A stretch of 30,793 nucleotides of DNA from positions 1-30,793 of the forward strand of contig SVSF01000009.1 of the NCBI GenBank assembly GCA_015064425.1. The letters run 5' to 3'. Shown here one piece after another: positions 16,809 to 24,486 of the stretch (position 1 is its first letter; every line of letters begins with the position of its first letter). The notes beneath the pieces are model-generated. The model searched no databases. It saw nothing but the letters and a program-made list of their open reading frames with translations, and was not told the DNA's origin. The translations under genes and the position numbers were made by a program. Source of the DNA: Oscillospiraceae bacterium. Its GTDB lineage: Bacteria; Bacillota_A; Clostridia; Oscillospirales; CAG-272.

Positions 16809-17278
16809 AGATATATTTTTGTTCCGTAAAGGGAAAAACTGCCCATCAGGCAGGCAGAGAGCTTCTTTTTGAAGCTGTAAAAAGAGAGTTCGGAGTCTTC
16901 ATGACAGAAGAGGATATCTGTTACGAAGAAAAAGGAAAACCATTTTTTAAAGACCGTTCGGATATATGCTTCAATATTTCACATTCCGGAGAATTTGCCG
17001 TTTGTGTCCTTGCTGAAGAAGCAGTGGGAATAGACGTGCAGAAAAACAAAAAAATAAGCGAAGCCGTGTGTAAGCGTTTCTTAAACTCTTGCCCCGTATC
17101 CGAAGGAGTAAGAGAATGGACGAAAAGAGAAGCGTACGGCAAATACACGGGCGGAGGAGCTCTCGACAATTTTATGTCGGAGGACGCTTGCCTCAAGGAA
17201 TATTTTATTTCGGAAGGCTATTTTCTGTTCGTTTGCTGTAAAAGCGGCGCTTTCCCGGATACTCTCATAAGAATATAA
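16805..17278 (+). CDS. Sfp-type 4'-phosphopantetheinyl transferase, short form
   Basis: 157 residues; Sfp itself has about 224. All core motifs are present in order: GKP (ligand loop, KGKPFF), FNISHSG, GIDVQ with the metal-binding Asp, and W-T-K-R-E-A-Y-G-K with the catalytic Glu and Lys. The second acidic ligand of GIDxE is replaced by Gln here, as in some animal-type relatives. These enzymes attach phosphopantetheine from CoA to Ser of carrier proteins. The start ATG overlaps the foldase stop (ATGA), so translation is coupled; a strong terminator follows 44 bases after the stop. No carrier protein gene lies in the window. Confidence 0.8.
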   Translation: MKIYFCSVKGKTAHQAGRELLFEAVKREFGVFMTEEDICYEEKGKPFFKDRSDICFNISHSGEFAVCVLAEEAVGIDVQKNKKISEAVCKRFLNSCPVSEGVREWTKREAYGKYTGGGALDNFMSEDACLKEYFISEGYFLFVCCKSGAFPDTLIRI

Positions 17279-17321
17279 AAACCGCTGCGAGAGTCTGCAA
17301 AATTAGCGGTAAAATGAAATT

Positions 17322-17349
17322 AGCCACCACATTTTTGTGGTGGCTTTTT
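17322..17349 (+). terminator. Terminator of the Gld/foldase/PPTase operon
   Basis: AGCCACCACA (17322-17331) pairs with TGTGGTGGCT (17336-17345) around TTTT, followed by TTTTT. A smaller hairpin, ACCGCT (17281-17286) / AGCGGT (17305-17310), sits between the PPTase stop and this terminator. Confidence 0.93.
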
Positions 17350-17360
17350 GATATGCAGAA

Positions 17361-17390
17361 AGCAAAGAAAAGCCCCGCGCGAGGCAGGGC
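17361..17390 (-). terminator. Possible terminator of the XRE regulator gene
   Basis: On the minus strand, GCCC/GGGC arms (17387-17390 and 17372-17375) enclose a GC-rich loop and are followed by TTTTCTTT. The stem is short, so this is uncertain. Confidence 0.4.
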
Positions 17391-17396
17391 GATATA

Positions 17397-18473
17397 TCAA
17401 TTATTTACGAGTTGTTGAAATTCACTATATTCTCTAATAATGTCAAAACACTTACCCGATAACAACCATTTAAAGTTATCGATGCGCTTATTATCTTCAA
17501 GTGAACCGTATACTAATAAATCTGCTGAATCAAAACTCAACAAATCAAAATATGGAGAATTATACGAAATGGCAGTCGGTTCAAGCATAAACAGATTGTC
17601 AAAGGTCATAGCATAATCACGCGCTTTTTTGAGTTCTTCGATTGCCTTTTGCGGATTGCTGAAAGCATATATCTGTGCTTTGTATATTGCTATATCAATC
17701 AAATCATCATAATAACGATTATATTCTCCACTCGGAATCATACTGTGAATTATATTTTCAGCGCATTCTAAATATTCTAAGTTCTTTAGATTAGTATTCT
17801 TATAATCAGCTTTATTAACGAGTATTCGCAACATACCGTCAAGATGTCCCATCAAAACTTTCTGTGAATGCTTGTTTTTCTCTTCCCCTGTTAGCGCCCA
17901 ACTCATTACAGTATCTTTATCTAATATGAGCGCTTTCGGATACATTTCTGCAAACTTTTTCGCTTCATCATTTCTACGCAAAGCACCTAAATTCATAACA
18001 ATGCCTGCAAGTGCACTGTTCTTTAATTTTTCATCGGTGGCATTTTCATACACGATAAATTCTAATTTTAAGGATTTTTCAAGATCTTCATAAAACTTTT
18101 CTTGAGTAGTATAATTGGCGTGTGCCAACATATACAGACAATTTGCCTGCCACTTTATATACTTCAATTCGCCCGGATATTCCCGTGTTGCTTTTTGCGC
18201 AATTTCTAACTGTTCAGGCTTGTGAGCCTTTTCATACAGTTCATCATATTCAAGTTTTCTCTTGTCTGTTTCCGGAGGAGTCATGCCGAGCAATTCGTCC
18301 GTGGTTACGTGTAATAGCTTGGCGAGAGATACGATTAAAGATAAATCAGGACTTGATAAGCCGCACTCCCATTTTGAAACAGCTTGATAGGAAACGCAAA
18401 GATAATCCGCAAGTTTTTCCTGTGTCAGATCATTCTTTTTTCGTAATTCTTTAATTTTTTCGCCGATGGTCAC
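17397..18473 (-). CDS. XRE-family HTH regulator with TPR-like C-terminal half
   Basis: 358 residues from GTG at 18471-18473, which has AGAGGTGA 6 bases upstream and gives the standard XRE beginning TIGEKIKELRKKNDLTQEKL. The HTH_3 domain spans about 2-62 (recognition part VSYQAVSKWECG, then LLHVTTDELLGM). The rest is alpha-helical with tetratricopeptide-like periodicity, as in Firmicute regulators where the repeats bind a partner or peptide. The gene looks more AT-rich in codon use than its neighbours and sits between a terminator and a GC-rich repeat region, so it may be an insertion. A dyad at its predicted transcription start suggests autorepression. A longer frame from 18572 would begin upstream of the promoter. 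Confidence 0.88.
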   Translation of the reverse strand: MTIGEKIKELRKKNDLTQEKLADYLCVSYQAVSKWECGLSSPDLSLIVSLAKLLHVTTDELLGMTPPETDKRKLEYDELYEKAHKPEQLEIAQKATREYPGELKYIKWQANCLYMLAHANYTTQEKFYEDLEKSLKLEFIVYENATDEKLKNSALAGIVMNLGALRRNDEAKKFAEMYPKALILDKDTVMSWALTGEEKNKHSQKVLMGHLDGMLRILVNKADYKNTNLKNLEYLECAENIIHSMIPSGEYNRYYDDLIDIAIYKAQIYAFSNPQKAIEELKKARDYAMTFDNLFMLEPTAISYNSPYFDLLSFDSADLLVYGSLEDNKRIDNFKWLLSGKCFDIIREYSEFQQLVNN

Positions 18474-18497
18474 TAGAATCACCTCTTGAAATTTATT

Positions 18498-18509
18498 GAA
18501 TCCGGATTC
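18498..18509. promoter_or_regulatory. Perfect palindrome, candidate operator of the XRE regulator
   Basis: GAATCCGGATTC is a perfect 12-bp palindrome lying at about +1 to +12 of the predicted XRE transcript and 25 bases before the start codon, where a bound repressor would block transcription. It is a typical size for XRE-family sites; binding is inferred. Confidence 0.55.
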
Positions 18510-18516
18510 TGGTATT

Positions 18517-18545
18517 ATCATAGCATACATAAGACACAAAGACAA
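18517..18545 (-). promoter_or_regulatory. Extended -10 promoter of the XRE regulator gene
   Basis: On the minus strand TTGTCT (18540-18545), 17 bases, TATGAT (18517-18522) with TGC in front. Predicted start is near 18510. Confidence 0.75.
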
Positions 18546-18578
18546 TAACTTGTTTTTTGAAACACAATACAACCTATA

Positions 18579-18610
18579 GTTGAGAAATTGTATTTTCCCA
18601 CTTTCTCAAC
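18579..18610. repeat. 9-bp inverted repeat upstream of the XRE promoter
   Basis: GTTGAGAAA (18579-18587) and TTTCTCAAC (18602-18610) are perfect inverted copies with 14 AT-rich bases between. No T run follows on either strand, so it is not an ordinary terminator. It may mark the border of the GC-rich repeat region or be a second regulator site. Confidence 0.55.
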
Positions 18611-18613
18611 ACT

Positions 18614-18886
18614 TGAGTCCGGAGCAAGCATAGCGCGTGAACGTCCACCGCTATTTGGCGGCGCTCGTCTCGCACCGTCCCTGCGCTCACGCTGGGACAG
18701 AATCGGGCAGAAGCCCGAACCCATTATCCGCATTGAAACGATGCGCAAAGCCTTCCTCCTGGAGGAAGGGGGACCACGAAGTGGTGGAAGGAGCCCGCGG
18801 GACTTTAAGTTTATGCTAATTTTATTGTAACGAGCTCTCCCTCAGTCGCCTACGGCGCCGGCTCCCTCCCGGAGGGAGCCTTTCAT
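18614..18886. repeat. GC-rich palindromic repeat region, possibly MITE-like
   Basis: This gene-free stretch is much richer in GC than its surroundings and packed with short palindromes: CTTCCTCC-T-GGAGGAAG (about 18752-18768), CCAC-GAA-GTGG (about 18774-18784) and GGCTCCCTCC-C-GGAGGGAGCC (about 18860-18880). The two purine-rich blocks at about 18748-18800 and 18835-18885 face each other as imperfect inverted copies. Short frames read through it, but their composition is not protein-like and none has a ribosome site. It resembles dispersed intergenic repeats that I associate with gut Clostridia; copy number elsewhere in the genome cannot be seen from here. Confidence 0.6.
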
Positions 18887-18900
18887 AAGTTCCTGCCGAT

Positions 18901-18936
18901 AAAAAACACCACCAAGGAAATATCCTTGGTGGTGTT
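18901..18936 (-). terminator. Terminator of the second two-component operon
   Basis: A 14-bp perfect stem (18905-18918 with 18923-18936, core CACCACCAAGGA) closes an AATA loop. On the minus strand it is followed by TTTTTT. It lies 44 bases after the PDZ gene stop. Confidence 0.92.
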
Positions 18937-18979
18937 CGTGTTTTCTCCGCTTAGAATGCAGAGGCGATCGCAGCGGTTT

Positions 18980-19534
18980 TTAGTTTACTATGAGCCCGAG
19001 AGAGAGTTTTTCGCCTTCTCTGAATATATCTGCTGTAACAATTGATTTGGACTCCGTCTTTATCAACAACATATAGAGATCTTCTATTGTAAAAATATCC
19101 GTTCCGTTTACCGATGTAATTATATCTCCGGATTTCATTCCCGCAATGGAAGCGTTTCCGGTTATGTAGCTTACGCAGAGCCCCCGAGGGACGTTGTATT
19201 TATTTGACATGGTATCGTCAATGCTTTTTCCGTATATTCCAAGTTTTGAGATCGTTATGGAAGCGTAAGAAAAATCCGCATCGTTTTTTTGAGGCAGCAG
19301 ATCTTCTTCGGATTTTTGCAAGTTGTCGGGGGGCAACGGAGGATCCGGTTCTCTGTTCGGATAAAACAGGGTGGCAATGGAAAAAAGGCCTATACATACG
19401 GATATTACGATGGTAAAGGCTGTTCTGGTCAAAAAGCCTTTGGAATTGCGATCTCTCCGCATCCTTTCTTCCTCGTACTCCTTTTCACTTTTTATTGCTC
19501 CGAAGGAATTGCCTCGGTGCCATTTTTTACTCAT
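18980..19534 (-). CDS. Membrane-anchored PDZ-domain protein without protease domain
   Basis: 184 residues. A strongly charged cytoplasmic head (1-36, MSKKWHRG... EYEEERMRRDRNS), one membrane helix (about 37-58), a Pro-rich linker (EPDPPLPPDN) and a C-terminal PDZ domain (about 95-184) with the carboxylate-loop region GLCVSYITGNASIAGMKSGDIITSVNG. This is what an HtrA protein would be with its protease domain removed, but the gene is intact, not a remnant: ATG with AAAGGAG at 7-base spacing, 13 bases after the kinase gene, and a strong terminator behind it. It may present or sense misfolded exported proteins for the neighbouring kinase; that is inference. Confidence 0.8.
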   Translation of the reverse strand: MSKKWHRGNSFGAIKSEKEYEEERMRRDRNSKGFLTRTAFTIVISVCIGLFSIATLFYPNREPDPPLPPDNLQKSEEDLLPQKNDADFSYASITISKLGIYGKSIDDTMSNKYNVPRGLCVSYITGNASIAGMKSGDIITSVNGTDIFTIEDLYMLLIKTESKSIVTADIFREGEKLSLGLIVN

Positions 19535-19547
19535 ACTGAGGCTCCTT

Positions 19548-21023
19548 TCATACTTTGGGAACTACCGTACTTTGAACCTTGAGGGTCTTTTTCAAAGTGA
19601 AAATAAATTCGCAGTTCTTTCCGCTTTCGCTCTTTACCCAAATTTCTTCGTTGTGGGCGTTTATAATGGTTTTTGCGATAAACAAACCAAGACCGGTGCC
19701 GGTTTTGTCAAGACCTCTGCTCTTATCGGTCTTGTAGAATCGGTCGAAGACGTATGGCAGGTCCTTCTCTTCGATGCCGGGACCTTCGTTAAATACAGAC
19801 ACAAAAGTCTTTCCGCCCTTATTTATTATGCTTAATTTTAAGCAGCCCTCTTGAGATGAAAATTTTATGGCATTATCGCAAAGGTTGTAAAGTATCTGAT
19901 ATATTGCATCCTTGTCAGCAAGAACGTACATCTTGTCCTCGTCTGAAACAAATTCCACGTTAAGCTTTTTTTCGTCAATTTTTTGCTCGAATGAGATTAT
20001 TATCAGCTTTGCCGTTTCGCAGATATCAAAGGCTTCCATGTTAAATTTACGTTCTCCGGCCTGTATGCGTGAAATATCGAGAAGAGTGCTTACAAGTCTC
20101 GAGAGCCTTGATACTTCGGTTTTTATTATAGAAAGATAATGTTCGTACTTGTCGGGACCGATGGCACCGTCGAGTATTCCGTCAACAAATCCGGATATGG
20201 TTGTCATAGGAGTCCTTAAGTCGTGAGAAACGTTGGCTACGAAATTACGTCTGGTTTCTTCGTTGTGCTCGAGGGTGTATGCCATATTATTAAAAGCTAT
20301 AGCAAGCTCCGTGAGCTCGTCGTTTCCCTTCACCGGGACTCTTACGTCAAATTTTCCAAGAGCAAAGCTTCTTGCCGCTTTGCTTATTTCACGAAGAGGA
20401 TCGGTTATCCTCTTTGAAATGTAGTAGGTAGCAAGAAGAATGGAGAGCGATGCGGCTATGGTAAAGCTCAGAACTATAAGTATGAGCCGCTTCATAAAGC
20501 TGCCGAATAAAACGTATGGTGTGCTTACAAAGACATAGGCAGTTGGATTTCTTAAAGAATCGTATATTACTTCCCCGTGGGTTATACGTTTGTTTTCGTA
20601 AATATCGTCAAGAGTATTTATTTCGTCATAGCCCTTTCCGAGCTTGAATTCCTCAAATATTTCCGACGAAATACTATTGGGAGTCAAGTCTCCGGAATAT
20701 ATGTCGTTAAGAAGGACATCACCTTCTGTGTTTACAAGAAGCACGGTAGTGTTTTTATTATACTTTGTCAAAAGGGAAATATTTTTTACAATATCGTTTT
20801 TTGAGTAATATACAAACTGATTGAAATCACTGTACTTCGAACGTATAAATTCGCTTTCTGTATACCGTTGCACAGACAGGGCAATGCTCTGCATAGATTC
20901 CATTTGCGATCGGATATGAAAATTTGCCGTTACAACAAGCGCAGCTCCGGCAATAAGCGTAAAACCTAAGGAGATAAGCAGCACCAGAACGGTAAAGTAT
21001 TTTGAAAAGACAGATTTAAACAA
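19548..21023 (-). CDS. PhoR/ResE-like sensor histidine kinase
   Basis: 491 residues from TTG at 21021-21023, which is preceded by GGTGGTGAGATC, close to the ideal ribosome site; a frame extending to 21056 would start inside a terminator hairpin. TM1 about 9-33, an extracellular part of roughly 140 residues (about 35-175), TM2 about 178-200, HAMP 201-255, HisKA with His267 in NVSHDLRTPM, then N box NLCDNAIKFSS, NEGPGIEEKD and GTGLGLFIAK. It phosphorylates the regulator encoded just upstream (minus-strand sense). A terminator-like hairpin in the 56-base gap between the two probably lowers kinase expression relative to the regulator. Confidence 0.92.
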   Translation of the reverse strand: MFKSVFSKYFTVLVLLISLGFTLIAGAALVVTANFHIRSQMESMQSIALSVQRYTESEFIRSKYSDFNQFVYYSKNDIVKNISLLTKYNKNTTVLLVNTEGDVLLNDIYSGDLTPNSISSEIFEEFKLGKGYDEINTLDDIYENKRITHGEVIYDSLRNPTAYVFVSTPYVLFGSFMKRLILIVLSFTIAASLSILLATYYISKRITDPLREISKAARSFALGKFDVRVPVKGNDELTELAIAFNNMAYTLEHNEETRRNFVANVSHDLRTPMTTISGFVDGILDGAIGPDKYEHYLSIIKTEVSRLSRLVSTLLDISRIQAGERKFNMEAFDICETAKLIIISFEQKIDEKKLNVEFVSDEDKMYVLADKDAIYQILYNLCDNAIKFSSQEGCLKLSIINKGGKTFVSVFNEGPGIEEKDLPYVFDRFYKTDKSRGLDKTGTGLGLFIAKTIINAHNEEIWVKSESGKNCEFIFTLKKTLKVQSTVVPKV

Positions 21024-21037
21024 GATCTCACCACCCG

Positions 21038-21066
21038 AAAAAAGGCTATCCCGCAAAAGGACAGCC
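21038..21066 (-). terminator. Intergenic terminator/attenuator between regulator and kinase genes
   Basis: On the minus strand GGCTGTCC (21059-21066) pairs with GGATAGCC (21044-21051), 8 bp with one G-U pair, around a 7-base loop, and six T follow (21038-21043). It lies entirely between the regulator stop (21080) and the kinase ribosome site. Confidence 0.75.
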
Positions 21067-21079
21067 CGTAGTTATGCTA

Positions 21080-21769
21080 TTACTGCAGGAGTTCAAATTT
21101 GTAACCGATTCCCCACACGGTCTTAAGAGTCCATTTATCCGAGACCCCCTCAAGCTTTTCGCGAAGGCGCTTTATGTGAACGTCTACCGTTCTTGAGTCT
21201 CCGAGATAATCAAATCCCCAGACCTTGTCTAAAAGCTGGTCTCTTGTGAAAACTCTGTTATAGTTAGAGGCAAGAAAGTAGATAAGTTCAAGCTCCTTAG
21301 GAGGAATGTCAACGGACTTTCCGGCGAGTTTGAGTTCGTATTTCAAAAGACTTACTTCTATTTTGTCGAATTTTATTACTTCGTCATCCTCGGTATTGCT
21401 GTGAGAAGAGTAACGGCGGAGTACCGCTTTTATTCTTGCCGAAAGCTCTTTCATTTCAAAGGGCTTTGTTACAAAATCGTCGGCTCCAAGTTCAAGCCCG
21501 AGCACCTTGTCAAAAACGTCTCCTTTTGCGGTGACCATAATAACCGGTTTGGAGGACATTTCTCTTATTTCGCGGCATACCTGCCATCCGTCTTTCTTGG
21601 GAAGCATAATATCCAAAAGGACGAGATCGGGCTCGTACATCTTGAAGTAAGCAACGCCCTCATTTCCGTCATTGGCGCATTTTACCTCATAGCCTTCGTT
21701 TTCGAGATAAAGCTTCAGCATTTCACATATATTAAGATCGTCATCTACTACGAGAAGTTTTGCTCCCAT
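21080..21769 (-). CDS. OmpR/PhoB-family response regulator
   Basis: 229 residues. The receiver has Asp9-Asp10, phospho-acceptor Asp53 (LVLLDIMLP), Thr80-81 region (IMVTAKGD) and Lys (VTKPFEMKEL). The winged-helix effector follows a Ser/Asp-rich linker at about 118-130 and ends in the usual LDKVWGFDYLGDSRTVDVHIKRL and GYKFELL blocks. ATG is preceded by GGAGG with 6-base spacing. First gene of a minus-strand operon with the kinase and PDZ genes. Repeats 11 bases apart at its promoter could be its own binding site. Similarity to PhoP/PhoB is at family level only; phosphate control is not shown. Confidence 0.93.
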   Translation of the reverse strand: MGAKLLVVDDDLNICEMLKLYLENEGYEVKCANDGNEGVAYFKMYEPDLVLLDIMLPKKDGWQVCREIREMSSKPVIMVTAKGDVFDKVLGLELGADDFVTKPFEMKELSARIKAVLRRYSSHSNTEDDEVIKFDKIEVSLLKYELKLAGKSVDIPPKELELIYFLASNYNRVFTRDQLLDKVWGFDYLGDSRTVDVHIKRLREKLEGVSDKWTLKTVWGIGYKFELLQ

Positions 21770-21828
21770 TTTTTCCTCCGTTTTATGAGCACAAGGCTCT
21801 TTAAATAGTAAAAAACATATTGTTGTTT

Positions 21829-21865
21829 ATTATATAATAGAACAACATTGTGATAGTTTTGTGAA
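21829..21865 (-). promoter_or_regulatory. Promoter with 11-bp-spaced direct repeats for the second two-component operon
   Basis: On the minus strand TTCACA (21860-21865) and ATCACA (21849-21854) are exactly 11 bases apart, one DNA turn, upstream of TATAAT (21829-21834). No consensus -35 is present at 17 bases; the second repeat covers that place. This layout is that of OmpR/PhoB-family activator sites, fitting positive autoregulation. Confidence 0.5.
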
Positions 21866-21932
21866 CAAAATATGTGTTTTGTGGGATAATATGTTTAACA
21901 ATGTTTAAATTTGATATAATTCGGCAAAACTC

Positions 21933-21961
21933 TTGAAAAAAATGCAGATTGCATTTATAAT
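21933..21961 (+). promoter_or_regulatory. Sigma-A promoter of the ychF gene cluster
   Basis: TTGAAA (21933-21938), 17 bases, TATAAT (21956-21961). The predicted leader to ATG 22031 is about 63 bases. The 260-base region between the divergent genes holds nothing else that I can name. Confidence 0.85.
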
Positions 21962-22030
21962 TTAATGTGAAAGGGAATGCCCTTCTTTGAAATTGATAAT
22001 AAAATATATACATTGGAAAGGTCATAAAAA

Positions 22031-23125
22031 ATGAAACTCGGAATCGTAGGCTTGCCTAACGTAGGCAAAAGCACTCTTTTTAACGCACTTACAAATGCGG
22101 GAGCCGAAATGGCAAATTATCCATTCTGCACTATTGAACCCAACGTGGGAGTTGTAGCCGTACCGGATGAAAGGCTTGATTATCTCTCGGATATGTATAC
22201 CCCGGAAAAATACACTCCTGCAGTCATTGAATTCGTTGATATTGCGGGTCTTGTAAAGGGCGCAGCCAACGGCGAAGGACTTGGAAACAAGTTTCTTTCC
22301 CATATCAGGGAAGTGGATGCGATAATACACGTTGTACGTTGCTTCGAGGATGCAAACGTTATACACGTTGACGGAAAGGTAGATCCTCTTCACGATGTTG
22401 ACGTTATAAATACCGAGCTTATTATATCCGATATGGAAATAATGGAACGCCGTATTGACAGGACCCAGAAGCTTTTGAAGGGCGATAAGACTCTTCAGGC
22501 AGAGCTTGATCTTTATGAAAGAGTATATAAGGCTCTTGACGAAGGCAAGTCCGCAAGACAACTTGAGTATGACGAAAACGAAGAAAAGATAATGGCAGAC
22601 GTACCTTTACTCAGCAGCAAGCCTGTAATATATGCGGCAAACGTCAGCGAGGATAGCGTAGGAGACGATCCTATGCTTAATCCGCTTTTTGTAAAGCTTA
22701 AAGGAAGAGCTGACGATGAACATTCCGGTATTATTCCCATATGTGCGAAGATAGAGGCAGAGATAGCTGAGCTTGACCCTGAGGAAAAATCCGTATTCTT
22801 AGAGGATCTTGGACTTTCGGAAAGCGGACTGGACAGACTCATTAAGGAAAGCTATTCGCTTCTCGGACTTATAAGTTACCTTACGGCAGGTCCGAAAGAG
22901 GTGCGCGCATGGACTATTACAAGGGGAACTAAGGCTCCCGGTGCTGCAGGAAAGATCCATTCGGATTTTGAAAAAGGATTTATCCGTGCAGAGGTAATAG
23001 CATTTGATGATCTTAAGGCTCTGGGCAGTATGAATGCGGCAAAGGAAAAAGGACTTGTACGTTCGGAAGGTAAGGAATATGTGATGCAGGACGGGGACAT
23101 CGTTCTGTTCAGATTTAACGTTTAA
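22031..23125 (+). CDS. ychF: YchF/OLA1 family redox- and ribosome-associated ATPase
   Basis: 364 residues, the family's usual 363-366. G1 GLPNVGKST (7-15), G2 region [13 protein letters not shown]3 [20 protein letters not shown] region and the altered G4 AANVSED (N-x-x-E in place of NKxD), which explains why the family prefers ATP to GTP. The C-terminal TGS domain carries [20 protein letters not shown] and ends in VLFRFNV as in most orthologues. It binds the ribosome and has been linked to stress responses. The ATG has GGAAAGG upstream. An M18 peptidase gene follows 31 bases later, probably on the same transcript. Confidence 0.96.
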   Translation: MKLGIVGLPNVGKSTLFNALTNAGAEMANYPFCTIEPNVGVVAVPDERLDYLSDMYTPEKYTPAVIEFVDIAGLVKGAANGEGLGNKFLSHIREVDAIIHVVRCFEDANVIHVDGKVDPLHDVDVINTELIISDMEIMERRIDRTQKLLKGDKTLQAELDLYERVYKALDEGKSARQLEYDENEEKIMADVPLLSSKPVIYAANVSEDSVGDDPMLNPLFVKLKGRADDEHSGIIPICAKIEAEIAELDPEEKSVFLEDLGLSESGLDRLIKESYSLLGLISYLTAGPKEVRAWTITRGTKAPGAAGKIHSDFEKGFIRAEVIAFDDLKALGSMNAAKEKGLVRSEGKEYVMQDGDIVLFRFNV

Positions 23126-23156
23126 AGAAACGCCTTACATAGGCGCGGAGGATATT

Positions 23157-24467
23157 ATGAAGAACAAACTGTGCGACGGGCTTCTTGACTTTATAGACAG
23201 ATCTCCGGATTGCTTTCATGCAACTCAAAATGCGAAAAAAGAACTTCTCGAACTTGGTTTTGAGGAACTCTCCGAAGCAAGCGAATGGGATATAAAGAAG
23301 GGTGGAAAGTATTTCGTTACAAGAAATTCATCGTCTGTTATAGCCTTTAAAGTGCCACTTGGAGAATACCGCGGATTTATGATCTGCGCAAGTCACAGCG
23401 ACAGCCCCGCCTTTGTTATAAAGGACGATCCTGTAAAAGCTTCGGGAGGATACTTAAAGCTTGACGTTGAAAAATATGGCGGGATGATCTATTCCACTTG
23501 GCTTGACAGACCGCTTTCTTTCGCGGGAAGAGTCGTAGTACGCACGGAAGAAGGAATCGAGACGAGACTGGTTAATGCAGACAGAGATCTCCTTGTTATG
23601 CCTAACGTAGCTATACATCTTAACAGAACCGTAAATGACGGCTATAAATACAGCCCCTTAACGGATCTTCAGCCCCTTTTCTCCGCAGGCGGAGAGAATG
23701 CGGATATAAAGGCATATATTTCTGAGCTTACGGGAACTGAAGCGGAGGATACCCTTGGCTACGACCTTAGCCTTTACGTGAGACAGAAGGGGACGTATAT
23801 CGGCGTGAAGGACGAGTTTATCTCTTCGCCCAGGCTTGACGATCTTGAGTGCGCTTATGTTTCCCTTGAGGCTTTTAAAAATGCGGAAAACAAAGAGAAA
23901 GTATGTGTGTATGCAATGTTCGATAACGAAGAGGTAGGCAGCTCTACCAAGCAGGGCGCCGCATCGGATATGCTTTTCTCGACTCTGGCAAGAATAAATG
24001 CATGCTTTAACATAGATGTCAGCCAAATGAGCAGATATCTTGCGGAAAGCTTTATGGTATCTGCAGACAACGCCCATGCCGCCCATCCGAATCATCCCGA
24101 GCTTTCAGACGGCGGAAGAGCTCCCGTAATGAACGGCGGAGTGGTAATAAAGTTTAACGCCAACAGAAAGTACACTACCGACGGAATATCGGCTTCTGTA
24201 TTCCGTGAGATATGTAAAAATTGCGGAGCTCCCGTACAAAATTATGCCAACCGTGCAGATATAGCGGGAGGATCGACTCTCGGAAATATTTCAAATGAAA
24301 AGTTGTCCTTAAATACCGTGGATATAGGACTTGCACAGCTTGCTATGCACTCTGCCTGTGAAACTGCGGGTGCAGACGATCCCGAAAATATGTTCAAGGC
24401 TCTTTTAGGCTTTTATTCCGCGGCGCTTTCGCAGAGATCTGACGGAAGCTACGAAATAAAATACTGA
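23157..24467 (+). CDS. apeB: M18 family aminopeptidase
   Basis: 436 residues, usual for the family. Zinc and catalytic motifs in order: ASHSDSPAF with His80 and Asp82, SPRLDDLECAY, DNEEVGSSTKQGA with the paired Glu, SADNAHAAHPNHPE, and MNGGVVIKFNANRKYTTDG. M18 enzymes are cytoplasmic dodecameric metallo-aminopeptidases, often with a preference for acidic or neutral N-terminal residues. ATG follows GGAGG with 5-6-base spacing. It lies between ychF and a TetR gene with short gaps and no visible promoter or terminator, so the three are likely co-transcribed. The exact specificity cannot be read from sequence. Confidence 0.93.
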   Translation: MKNKLCDGLLDFIDRSPDCFHATQNAKKELLELGFEELSEASEWDIKKGGKYFVTRNSSSVIAFKVPLGEYRGFMICASHSDSPAFVIKDDPVKASGGYLKLDVEKYGGMIYSTWLDRPLSFAGRVVVRTEEGIETRLVNADRDLLVMPNVAIHLNRTVNDGYKYSPLTDLQPLFSAGGENADIKAYISELTGTEAEDTLGYDLSLYVRQKGTYIGVKDEFISSPRLDDLECAYVSLEAFKNAENKEKVCVYAMFDNEEVGSSTKQGAASDMLFSTLARINACFNIDVSQMSRYLAESFMVSADNAHAAHPNHPELSDGGRAPVMNGGVVIKFNANRKYTTDGISASVFREICKNCGAPVQNYANRADIAGGSTLGNISNEKLSLNTVDIGLAQLAMHSACETAGADDPENMFKALLGFYSAALSQRSDGSYEIKY

Positions 24468-24486
24468 TCTGGAAGGAGCAGAAAAT

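Noticed and set aside
18518..18830. Short frames on both strands in the GC-rich repeat region as genes
   Set aside because: They follow the palindromes, are Arg/Gly/Pro-rich without a domain, and lack ribosome sites; such frames are typical spurious calls in repeats.
18720..18890. CRISPR-like repeats
   Set aside because: The palindromes differ in sequence and spacing; there is no regular repeat-spacer pattern here or elsewhere in the window, and no cas gene.
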